A DNA stretch of 64,000 nt from Phyto melanocephala (taxonomy: Eukaryota > Arthropoda > Insecta > Diptera > Rhinophoridae). Position numbers and translations under genes: made by a program. The notes under the pieces were generated by a model. That model had not been told where the DNA came from. It ran no database searches and was given only the letters and a program-made list of their open reading frames with translations. Shown here piece after piece: positions 11,363 through 21,900 of the stretch. The stretch is taken from NCBI GenBank assembly GCA_941918925.1, contig OW799235.1, positions 35,019,201-35,083,200 of the forward strand. Reading direction: 5' to 3'. Position 1 is the first letter of the stretch. Each line of letters begins with the position of its first letter.

Positions 11363-12237
11363 CTATAAGGGCAGTACATATCGAAGTAGCAAATTCTTTA
11401 ACAACAAACTCATGCATTTTAGCTATTCGCAATTTTATGGCACGAAAAGGAATTCCACATGAATTTTTCAGCGACAATGGTACTAATTTTGTTGGCGCGG
11501 AAAGAGAACTGCGTGAAGCGTTAGCAGATGTAGATAAAGACGAACTAGTAAAAGCATTCACTACAACGACGACAAAATGGAACTTTAATCCTCCGGCCTC
11601 ACCCCACATGGGCGGCGCATGGGAGCGACTGGTACGCTCTATTAAAACAATCTTATACCAAATTATGCCTTCAAGGTCACCCACCGATGAGCTTCTACGT
11701 AGTATGTTAATAGAAGTTGAAAATATAATTAACTCTCGGCCACTAGCCTACGTTCCTATTGATGCAGAATCAGATGAGGCATTAACTCCAAACCATTTTC
11801 TAGTAGGAAGCTCTTCAGGGATGAAACCTATGTCGGTTTGTAACGATGCTGGAATATTCATTAAACAATCTTGGCTTATTTCACAACAATATGCCAACAT
11901 TTTCTGGAAAAAGTGGCTTAATGAATACCTACCTTCGCTAACATGTAGGTCAAAATGGCATGATCGTTCAAAACCTTTAAGTCAGGGGGATTTAGTGATA
12001 ATTGTTGACTCTTCAGTTCCTCGTAACGTATGGCTCTGTGGCAAAGTTTTAGAGACTAGATTGGCAAGTGATGGTCAGGTACGAAGTGCAAAAGTGCTCA
12101 CTCAACATGGAATTCTGGAAAGACCTGTAACAAAGTTGGCGATTTTGGAAGTTGCTCCACAACAAGAGTCTGGCTACGAAGAATCTTCTCACCATACTGA
12201 GGGGGGAATGTTAACGCCACAACCAAAATCTCCATGA
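11359..12237 (+). pseudogene. BEL/Pao integrase catalytic core and C-terminus (frameshifted tail of pol)
   Basis: This continues the integrase in a shifted frame. It begins TIRAVHIEVANSLTT, has the second catalytic Asp in FFSDNGTNFVG (about 11473), the conserved PHMGGAWERLVRSIK, and the Glu-containing MLIEVENIINSRPL. The C-terminal PRNVWLCGKVLE / RSAKVLTQHG region is typical of Pao-type integrases (DUF5641-like). The frame stops at 12235-12237, about 29 nt inside the 3' LTR. The frame break just upstream separates the first catalytic Asp from the other two. Confidence 0.88.
12199..12208 (+). other. Polypurine tract of the BEL/Pao element
   Basis: GAGGGGGGAA lies directly before the TGTTAACGCC start of the 3' LTR. 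This is the expected site for priming of plus-strand DNA synthesis. Confidence 0.8.
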
Positions 12238-12651
12238 TTTCATCTGGCAACACCTTATTTTAAGTTCTAAATATTTAATACTTTTTCTAAATGTAACTCT
12301 GATGAACTTAACGAGAAAAACAGCTTACGTCGCCATGTTTAAGCCTTCGTCATTTTGAATTCATTCCAAGTTTTACCACGTGAAAAGAAGGCTTAAGCAC
12401 TGGTTTGGAAAGCTACCAAATTTGTATAAAAAGATCTAGTGGTTTTCATACCAAAAAGTATGTAAACTTAATATTTTAATATTTTTTATAGAAATCTTAA
12501 TTAATTTTATTAATTTAGGAATTTTAATAAATTTGCCATTACACTTATTAGTTTAATAAATCAAGTATTTTATAAAACTTGTGTATTTGGTTTTTATTCA
12601 AAATCCCCGTGGAAGTCACTAGACATCGCTTCGGCTGGCGTGCCGCTAACA
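12209..12651 (+). repeat. 3' LTR of BEL/Pao element (443 bp)
   Basis: It starts TGTTAACGCC and ends GGCGTGCCGCTAACA, with short imperfect inverted ends as expected for LTRs. It follows the polypurine tract. It contains AAGTTTTACCACGTG, TTTGTATAAAAAGATC (a possible TATA box) and AATAAATCAAG (a possible polyadenylation signal). Confidence 0.9.
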
Positions 12652-15579
12652 AATACTAATTCAATAAAATGTAAAAACTGAGCTAGCGAAGTAGCGGATA
12701 TTTTGCTTGTATTTAAATAAAAAATTAAAGTATTATTGTGACACTAATAAAGATTTACTTTATTAAAGAAAATGATTTCCTGCCAGATGAATAAAATTAA
12801 TTTCTATCTAAATAAAATACATTTTAATTTTTTTTTCTTATATTTATAATTTTATTTTGTTAAAGTTCATATTCAATAGGTCTTACATAATATAAACTTA
12901 ATTTTATTATGCTAATGATTTAGCACAAAATTTGTTGATTTGGAGGCGTCACGAAGTTTGTCGGGTCAGCTTGTTTGTTCTTAAACAACAAAAAAATAAA
13001 ATTACCTGAATTACAAAATTATTTAGGGAATGTAAGTTAAAATATAAAAAATTACTTTTAAACAAACAAAAAATATTATTAAATACGAAATTGCTATCAC
13101 AATGTTTCGTCTACAACTGGTGTAATATTTTTAGCTAAAAGAAATGCCGGCTCAGAAAAATAAATAATAGATTGGTTGGTTGGTGACTTCTCTGGTTTGA
13201 TAACGTACAATACGTATGTACGTATATTTGGCAATTTATCTGCAAGTAAATATGTTTACAAAAATTTTGCAATGTAATTATTATTTTTTCTCATAAATTC
13301 TGTTTTATTCTTATTTTGTATAACCACATACACATGCATGTTTATAGTATTTTCCAAAAATACATGAATTTGCAATAAATATTTTATTACGAGCATTTCA
13401 TGCACATGTATGATATATAGAAACGGCAAGCTGGAAAGTCCTTTTGAAGCAACAAATAAAAAGGAAAAATGAAAATAAAGCGTTTTTAGCTTTGCAATTT
13501 TGTAAGTCTTGAGAATACTTCAGCATACAGTTCAAATTTGGAATTAAGAATTAGAAAGTGACGGAACACAAAAGTAAAGGTTGCAAATTCTAAACTAATG
13601 ATCTGATTGCATTTGATTTTATCGAGAAATAGTAAAAAAGGACTTATTGCTCCGTATGTACGCAAGCTTAAGCTTAAATTAGACATGCGATAACTATATT
13701 GCCATACCCATTAGAGACCAAAATTTAATTTGTTTCTATGGTTATGGCCATGGCGCTATGGTAAGTGCACCTATAATCAAATACATTGCTGTCAATAAGT
13801 TTGGTTCAAGACATATCCATAAGGTATATGCATCTCGGCAAAAAATACAACAATAAAAAACACATGTCACACAATTTTTTTATTTTCTTCTTTAATTTGA
13901 ATAATTTTTAAAAAACTAAAACTATTTATTTATGGTTTTGTATTTTTTATAACGTTTTAAACCAACTAAAATTGCGAATTATTTATTGTATAATAAAATT
14001 AAAAAAATAAAGTTTGACAACTGCATTCAAGACTTTTAAAAAAGCTGGTAACGCTCAAGGCGAATTCATACAGGTGAAATTATCAGCACATGATGATGGG
14101 GAAACACAATGTCTAAATTTGTTAAATTTTCCTTGATTCCATTTATTAATGCAGGAATGGAAAATTAGATTTTGAATTCCGAATTAAACATTTAACTTAA
14201 TTGTGCTTTTTTGATGATAAATTTACCAACTTTATGTATATTTGTTGTTCTTGCACCATTTATAATGTGCTTCACTAACACATATCCTTCTTTTAATAAA
14301 ATTTTATTGAATTCAACATGTAAAAACAACTTTTCCATCCTTGTTATACAAACTGGCCTTGAAAGAAAAAATCCCCTAACAATTTGCTTTGTTGTATCAA
14401 CTCGCCGTTGCATATACCTGTATGAATATTCCTTGGTAACGCTTATAAAATGTATATAAAAAAACAGTCAGCTGATTGGATACGAGTACCTTATGGATTT
14501 GGTTCAAACAGCAGTTTTGTTTGGTTATGGCACGTTTTATTTAACCATAACAGGCTGTCTAAATTGACATTATCGACATTAATGTTCACAACCTGTTAAT
14601 CTTTGTTTTTGCTTTTTAAAGACAATTAAAGGAAATATTTAAAAGGTATTTTGGTTTCAATTATATATTTTTTTATTTTGCCTATATTTATATTTTTCTT
14701 GCAATAATATCTTGAGTATATACACGTTTCAATTTTTGCAAAAATGTCCTCTTAGTTTTAATAAATTTTCAAAAAAATAACTTTTAATTAAATTTATGTT
14801 TTTCTATTTATTGTCATATCTATTGTATTTAAATGTATTTTGAAAAGGACAAATGCTTAATTTAATTTTCATTTAACGTACTCATTCAAATTTTCACTAT
14901 TGGCTAGAACCGATTTGAAAATTAAAGCAAATTTTTTGGCTATGCTCGTATATATACAAAACTAAAAATGTTCATAATCTAAATACAATTTTTCTTTGTT
15001 GTAAAGGTCAAGGAATTACGGCAAATATGCAAATATTTCAAAAATATTCCAACCAACCAAAACACTAAAACAAAAATCGGATTATTGCAGATAAGATATT
15101 AAGAGAATAAAACTAAATATAAAAAAAACAATAGACTATAAAAGGATTACAAATTCTTACTAGAAGAAACAAACATACACACAAAAATAAACATGTGCTT
15201 ACACACATGAGTTTGGTCTTGAATTTTGAAATATTGAGGGGGAAAACTACGATTTAATAACCAAAATTGTTTTTCAGCTCGTGCTCAGATTAACAAAGAA
15301 ATATTTTGTTTTTGCTATTCTTAACTTTTTTCAATTGTCATTTTCATTGAATTCTTTTATATTCTATTACTTTTAGGTTCATTTTGATTTATAGCTGCTT
15401 GCATATTCAAAATTTAATTAACGTTATAAATCATAATATTACAATGGCAGTCAATTTTTCTATTTCGAAACAAGAAATATGTTTCGTTAGTATAGATATT
15501 AGGAAAAAAGTGTTAGTGGAACATCTTATAAAAAAAACTTTTACAAAACAAGAGAGGTGCGTTATAGATTATAAATAAC
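12652..15579. other. Non-coding AT-rich region
   Basis: I could not recognise any conserved coding exon, RNA gene or complete repeat on either strand. Short open frames at 13486-13686, 14192-14459 and 15384-15578 have no family resemblance. The first exon(s) of the membrane-protein gene that starts at 18823 could lie here or upstream of the window, but I could not identify them. Confidence 0.5.
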
Positions 15580-16042
15580 TTAATTTTTATTTTATCGAAC
15601 TTTTTGTTCAAACTAATATTTAAATTTTAATCAGGCTCGAGTTCATATTAACATTCTTTATTTTTACAAAGAATTTTTTTAATTGTGATAAATGAAAGAA
15701 TAAATCTGAGAAATTATATTTTTACCGGCACTAGCCGAGTGGAATTCATTTTCGAAACCAGCTACGATTTATCATCAGCACTCTCTGATCGGTGGTTACA
15801 TGTTGATTGTAAATATCATCTATTTAATTCCTGGGACTTAAGTTAATTGAATTCGGTAACTTCTTTTAGTTTTTCATTTTTCATATATTTTACCACAATA
15901 AGTTAGATTGAAATTTTTAACCAAACAGCAACCCTTTTACTTTTGTTTGTTATTATCTTCCATTTATATCACTATTTTTGTCCTGCTCTAGCCACCAGTT
16001 AAATATTAGTTTAAACAAAAAGTTCGATAAAATAAAAATTAA
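15580..16042. mobile_element. MITE with ~45-50-bp AT-rich TIRs
   Basis: TTAATTTTTATTTTATCGAA plus CTTTTTGTTCAAACTAATAT at 15580-15620 is repeated in inverted orientation at about 15995-16042. The centre contains TAGCCGAGTGGAATTC and CAGCTACGATTTATCATCA. A diverged relative of this block is found at about 36740-36895. No coding frame; superfamily not assignable. Confidence 0.7.
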
Positions 16043-16111
16043 ATTTGCATAAAACACAGGGCACGGTGCAAACAATCATTCATTCACTGTTGGTCAATCA
16101 ACATTCCTTTG

Positions 16112-16763
16112 TATACTGTCCAGGGTTGCAAAAGTTGGTACAATTGTACTTTTTGTGGTATAATTTAAACCTCAAAAGTACAATGGTACACCAATTACCC
16201 ATTTGGTACAATTTACTAACTTTCTCAGTTTATGTTTACGAATAGCATAATGCCACTTTTAATAAAATTTTTTCCAAACGAATACAAAAATTTTGACTCA
16301 ACTAATACACAGTTTAAATCCCTGGCGGATATAGAAGTATTAAAAGATTTTAAAAATGAAAGTATATGCAACTTTTGGGCTAAAGTTTCTGAAATAAAAA
16401 ACCAATTGAATGAATTAATGTTTCCGGAACTATACTATATACTGTCCAGGGTTGCAAAAGTTGGTACAATTGTACTTTTTGTGGTATAATTTAAACCTCA
16501 AAAGTACAATGGTACACCAATTACCCATTTGGTACAATTTACTAACTTTCTCAGTTTATGTTTACGAATAGCATAATGCCACTTTTAATAAAAATTTTTC
16601 CAAACGAATACAAAAATTTTGACTCAACTAATACACAGTTTAAATCCCTGGCGGATATAGAAGTATTAAAAGATTTTAAAAATGAAAGTATATGCAACTT
16701 TTGGGCTAAAGTTTCTGAAATAAAAAACCAATTGAATGAATTAATGTTTCCGGAACTTTCAAG
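16112..16763 (+). repeat. 326-bp tandem duplication at the 5' end of the hAT relic
   Basis: Unit 1 (16112-16437) and unit 2 (16438-16763) are direct copies that differ at about one base inside the element (AATTTTTTCC versus AAATTTTTCC, Phe to Ile). The duplicated unit includes flanking TATACTGTC outside the transposon end, so it arose by segmental duplication after insertion rather than by a second insertion. Its length is not divisible by three. Confidence 0.85.
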
Positions 16764-17287
16764 AGTTGTAGGTGGGATATTATCAGTTCCACATTCGCAG
16801 ACGATATTTTCCTTCCAAAATATTATTAAAACGAAAGAACGAAATAGGCTTCATGTGTCTACAGTTTCCGGTCTTATACAGACAAAAGATTTGTTAAGGT
16901 CATCAAATTCTTGTTGTTTTAGTTTCAAAATACCAAATAATTTGTTATCAAAACCAATTTGATGTAATGAATATATCGCTAGACTTTTTATGTAATTTAT
17001 TTTATGTTTAAATATGTACATATATATGTATACATATATCTTGGTGCAGTTTCTTTTTTTAAAGATATACTTTTAAAGTATAAATGAATTTTTAAGTACA
17101 AATGGTTATTTTAATATTACAAAAATTAATTTTTATGTACAATTGTATGTTATGTTTATGTTTTTTTCTGGCTTTTATTTAAAATAAAAAAAAATTTTAA
17201 ATAACATTTTTGGTACAATTGGGGTTGAAAAAGTACAATTTTATGAGCTTCTTGGTACAATTTTGATGTTCTCATTTTGCAACCCTG
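16121..17287 (+). mobile_element. hAT-family DNA transposon relic
   Basis: The ends are CAGGGTTGCAAAA at 16121 and TTTTGCAACCCTG ending at 17287, typical hAT-style CAGGG termini. GGTACAATT-type subterminal repeats occur near both ends. An 8-bp target duplication is not evident. Only the C-terminal part of a transposase remains inside. Confidence 0.8.
16558..16962 (+). pseudogene. hAT transposase C-terminal (dimerisation) fragment
   Basis: The readable frame encodes FKSLADIEVLKDFKNE, then NELMFPELSRVVGGILSVPH, then FQNIIKTKERNRLHVSTVSG. The hATC dimerisation domain normally shows a SVPHSNA...RIFS...KTKxRNRL arrangement. Here several residues between SVPHS and the KTK motif are altered or missing (SVPHSQTIFSFQ), so the domain is damaged. 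The N-terminal zinc finger and catalytic core are absent. The same N-terminal stretch occurs in the upstream duplicate (16232-16435). Non-functional. Confidence 0.8.
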
Positions 17288-17449
17288 TTAACAGTTGAGG
17301 GTTTTTTTTTAACAGTAATTACATAAATAAAGAAAGAAAGAGAGAAACAACATTAGATGTAAGCATTTGAATTGAGAAACCTTATCAGCTTTCCGTTAGT
17401 TACAGCAACACTATCAGAAAAGTCGATGTGTACCTAGCACATATTTACC

Positions 17450-18070
17450 TCAGCACAAATTCTTCTAAATGGATCAAAGTTAATGTAGTTTGATCGGTGA
17501 AATTTTATATATAACGTTTCGTAAGATCTGAGCTGCCTGTTAGAAAATGTGATGAATATTTTACGCTGACGATATGTATAATCAATTTTACCTTGAATTA
17601 GATTTAGGGCAAATGCAATATTAGAAACAATTCTTCAGCTTTGTAACGTTGGGAGCGCAATAAGTAAAAAACGACTTCGATATGACGGTAAGTTTGTATT
17701 AGGATTCCAACGTTAGTTACGAAGGCAGAACAGCAAAAATTGTTTTTTGGACTGAATCAAGTTTTTGAATATACACATCATATTGGGGATCCCAAATTAC
17801 TGATCCATATTCCAAGAAAGGTCTTACCAATGACGTAAAGAAATTTTTTGTCACATAAGGATCATTAAATTCCTTAGCCCAACGCTTTATGAAACTTAAT
17901 ACCCCATTAGCTTTATTTACCGTCATTATGACATGTGATTTGAAATTAATTTTTATATCAAAGAGAATTTCAAGATCCAAAAACTAGTCAACAACATTGA
18001 ATTTAGAGCCATTTAGAGAGTAAACATTTAAAATCGGTGAATATCTGCACAAAGTCATAGATGTAATCAA
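17450..18070 (-). pseudogene. Non-LTR retrotransposon (jockey-like) reverse transcriptase C-terminal remnant
   Basis: Reading on the minus strand from about 18070 to 17717 gives, with one stop, NVYSLNGSKFNVVD, DLEILFDIKINFKSHV, NKANGVLSFIKRWAKEF and TSLVRPFLEYGSVIWDPQY. These are the conserved thumb and post-RT motifs of jockey/I-clade elements. Below 17717 further frame-broken similarity continues (YIKFHRSNYINFDPF-like). It is a 5'-truncated, decayed copy with several frame breaks. The 3' end and poly(A) tail were not located. Confidence 0.75.
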
Positions 18071-18822
18071 AATGTTGTTTTACCTAATATTTAATAGTTA
18101 TTTAAAATTTTACAAATTTACGTCGTGATAATGTCGTAATCATGGTTTCTCTTTACGTGCAGCGAACAAAAAAGCTTTATTAGAAGGATAGTGTTTAAGT
18201 TAATTTGATTTGTGGTTTGTAGGCGTTGCAGATTTTTAGAATGTAGATTGTTCTTCAAGTCCAATTTTAGACCCATTTTTTAAGCACAACGTTTTCCGCA
18301 CAATGTGGTTTTTAAGTTTGTATTATCGAATGACCTCTTGTAACCAAACGTAATCGAGATGCGATAAAATGCTTCATCTTGTGTATATAGTGCGAGCTTG
18401 ATTATCGCAAAACCCCGATTTTCGCAACAGGCAATATTTTTACATTACAGTCTTTATAATTGATTATAAGTGAATAACCACCACTTATTACTTTTGTTAT
18501 GTAAGTATAAAGTTTTTACAGCATTTCACTTTACAATACGTAAAAGCACCTTAATGTAGGTTTAAAGTGGTATCAATATACATATATGTATTCACATATT
18601 TAAAATTTTAAAAGTATGTTAAATATTTACGATTTTTCGATTGACGTTAAGTTTGGTTGTATCAAGTTTTTTTTTGCATTCGAGTATTTATACACATTAT
18701 AAACATATGTATTGCCTACTGGTATTCAAATTCGTATATTATATTCGGCGAATATATTCTGTATTAAGTTTAATGTTCTCTTATCATTTGCCTTTTTCTA
18801 ATGTTATAAATTCTTCTTTCAG
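18071..18822. other. Non-coding sequence upstream of first recognised exon
   Basis: No supported feature. It ends in a clear polypyrimidine tract and acceptor (TTCTTCTTTCAG) for the exon at 18823. Confidence 0.5.
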
Positions 18823-18969
18823 CTTTAGGTAAATATATTGGTGCTCCATGTAATAATTCAAAGTGTGAGTCCACACTATTGCATGTCACTTGTGAAAAGG
18901 ATACAAATACATGCGGCTGTGAAAAAAATTATCCCGTACAACTTGGTTTAACCAGGGGATGTGATAAAC
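18823..18969 (+). CDS. Exon: first Cys-rich (EB/EGF-like) module
   Basis: Acceptor TTCTTTCAG ends at 18822 and donor GTAAGT starts at 18970. The exon begins with two bases of a split codon and ends with one. It encodes LGKYIGAPCNNSKCESTLLH then VTCEKDTNTCGCEKNYPVQL and RGCDK. The six-cysteine spacing resembles EB modules of invertebrate surface proteins. Confidence 0.85.
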
Positions 18970-21900
18970 GTAAGTGTCTTTCCTCTCCACTTTGGTCATC
19001 CAGCCAGTCATCTAACCAAATACCCATTCAACCAACTACCACTTTCACACTTTAAACACACGTTTATACATACACATAGACACAAAAATAAATAAGAACT
19101 TGTATCATTGAATTTCATTGTAATGATGATGGTATGAGATACGTTGAGGTGATGATGCTGATGTTGGTGATTGTGATGGCTTATCTTATTTTTTATGTTG
19201 CATTGTGTTTCATATTCTTTTGTATTAAATACATGTTTATTTTCTTTCTCCATAATTCTCCCGCTATCACAGCTAAAAAACTAGGTGAACAATGTTTCTA
19301 CGATGAGACATGCCAGTACAATGATGAAAATTCCCTTTGTGTTCAGGTGCGTCATAATGCCATGTGTCAGTGTGCGAGTGGTTTTCATTCGGTTAGCTAT
19401 ACAAAACCAACACGACGAGTATTTTGTACTCAAGGTAAGTGTGTGCCACTTTTTAATTTCCAAATATCCCGAAGAGCTCTATTATTACTAAGTACTTGCT
19501 TAACACCTGCTAGTCAATTGGCAGTGACCTAACACTACTGCCAACTAAGAGTAAGTGTAATACTTACAAATTAATACAAGATAAGTAATTGTAATTTGCA
19601 ACCAAATCTGGTATATTTTATCTATACATTCACTTAAATAAATAAAGCGGGTTTTTTTGGTATTTTGGTATATTGGTCACGTTTGTTACTCATGTCAAAT
19701 TACACTATGCAACAAATGGCAAATTTTTTTCGCCTAAATAACCACTATATTTTTTTTAACCGCTATAGTCATCTAAATGCAAAAATCATCATAATTTCAA
19801 ATTCTATGGTAAGGTTTTTTTAAAAAAAAATCTGTAAATTTTTACTTGTTGCATAGTGTTATCAATAAAATTCAAATCCCATCGCATAAATGTTTTTATT
19901 ATTTATGTTGTGGAATATTTTTGAAACTCATATCTGATACTTATTTATTAATATTTTAGAAAAGTGAAAAAAGAAACTAAAAACTTAACTCTTCTTGTCA
20001 AAATCAGTTTTTACTTTTCGATTTAGATGCACTAAATACCTGCTCCGAAATTCTAACATTTATTAATTGCCAAGAACTATAGAACAACTTTAAAATTTCC
20101 AAAATCTACATTTTGAAATAAATCATTTCACAGTGCATATCTCTTACTATAATAAAAAGATTTCTAAAACAAATTTTAACACTTTCTTATTGAAGTGGAA
20201 GAATTATTCGAGTATTATTTCGAGTAATGCCTATTTTTTGTCCAAATTTGAGGTTTTATTTTAATTTAAATAAAAATAAACTTTTTGTTACTATTTTATG
20301 TCAGTCATTGCAAATAGGTTCCGGTTAAAAATGAAAGAGCATGTCGGTCAAGTGACCACCACTGGCAAGGTATCAGCTATGCCAATGAGTTAAAATATTC
20401 TTTTGTCTGCTAGTTAGTTAGTTAATGTTCATACATGCCACTTTATTTTCTGATTTGTTTTTTATTATATTGTATTATTTCAAACATTGATTATTTATAT
20501 GGGGTTAGAAGATTATTTACTCTCTTATTGGTTTAGAGTTCAAATTTATTTTTTAAATTTTTTTCCACAGATATCGATGAACTAAATTCAGATTTGCCAA
20601 CCCTGTTGGGCGTGTGTGTCGGTATTGGTGTGCTGGCTGGTCTCATCTGTATGGTATTGCATCTGTTTAGTAAAACGAAATATCCACGTCATCGTAATTT
20701 CGGTGATGCCAATTTACCGCCACCTATAATGTATTCAAGTGAAACAGGTAATACAAATCCATGAATCACGATGTAACGAGTCCAACCAATGGCTAAACCA
20801 TTCAGTTGGTGTGGTGTTGTGTTGCATATTGTTGTTATCAGTTGCTATTATTATGTATGGCGATTTTGTGGCTATTATGAATCTGATATGCCTTCACATT
20901 TACCAGGTATACCATTGACAGTGCAATCCGGTCGTCCCTCCTCACGTTCAAGTATACGCTCTAGTGGCGGATCAATCGGTTCCTATGGTAATCGTCGGTC
21001 GTCAACGGGAGGCGTTGGCGGAAACAATAGTGCGACAGCTGGTTCAAAGGGCATACTTGTCTCAACATCACGCACAGGTGCGGCTAGATCAGCCGCCATA
21101 TTGCTTATATCGTGTCACTTAACAACCTTATCTAAACAATCGGGCGCGTCGCGCGTCTCATCGCGTCAAACTTCTGGCGCTGGTTGTAGTGCCAACTCAC
21201 GTGATAATCTTGATGAGAACGGTTCAGATCCGGGAAGTCAAAGTTGCGATAGTACACTGTCGATGACGCGCCATCTACAAAAACAATTAAATCACCAGCG
21301 TCATCTGTTAAGCTTCGAATTATCGCCGGCCAAAACAAAAAATCATGATAGAGTTAGAGCACTGTTGGGCCTGAATGGAATCGATAATTGTCGATGCGAT
21401 GATGATGATGCGTTAAATAGTTTAGATAATGGTCTTTTAGAAATTGGTGCACTTCCTACACCGGCCAGTGAAACCCCACGATTTGCGGTAAACATTTCTT
21501 AAAAAAAAATACAATTTAACTAAAAAATCAAATCAAAAAAACGTCAGACTACACCAAAATTTCCAACAACTGTTTAATGAATTTATTTAAAAAAAAAAAC
21601 TGTTCTTTCTATTTATTTATTCTCAAACCAATTTACCTCTTTTCACCTTACAACAACCATATAAATATTTATACATACAAATTAAAACTACATACAAAAA
21701 ACAATCTCTATTAAATAATTTACTATTGTTCTGTGCCCATGTTCTGTAACTCTCGCTACGAGAAACTTTTCACTTGAAACATGTAAATTGGTACAGAAAT
21801 ACAACAAATCGAAACAAACAGCTGTTTTTTCTCACTATACTGTTTCTGTAACTATTTATGCGAGAAATACCTGTCACGTAAGAAAAATATTCGTAAGCCA

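Larger units (their letters stand above)
5115..12651 (+). mobile_element. BEL/Pao LTR retrotransposon, recent but defective copy
   Basis: Two direct LTRs bracket a Gag-protease-RT-RNase H-integrase coding region in BEL/Pao order. The LTRs share 417+ bp with about two substitutions (GGCTCGG in the 5' copy against GGTTTGG in the 3' copy near the middle), which implies recent insertion. The 3' LTR has the canonical TGTTA...TAACA ends after a polypurine tract. The 5' LTR lacks its first ~19 bases, so no target duplication can be read. Lesions are a 755-bp tandem duplication at the 5' end, an in-frame stop at 8777-8779 and a frameshift near 11345. It is therefore expected to be non-autonomous. Confidence 0.93.

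Noticed and set aside
12652..15579. Short open frames as first exons or signal peptide of the membrane-protein gene
   Set aside because: None has both a hydrophobic signal-like start and a donor in the required phase with any supporting conservation.
20789..20906. Upstream extension of the Ser-rich exon (MAKPFSWCGVVLHIVVISCY...) as a start of a separate membrane protein
   Set aside because: It lies in a 159-bp intron bounded by a good donor (20748) and acceptor (20906), and the preceding exon joins in phase.
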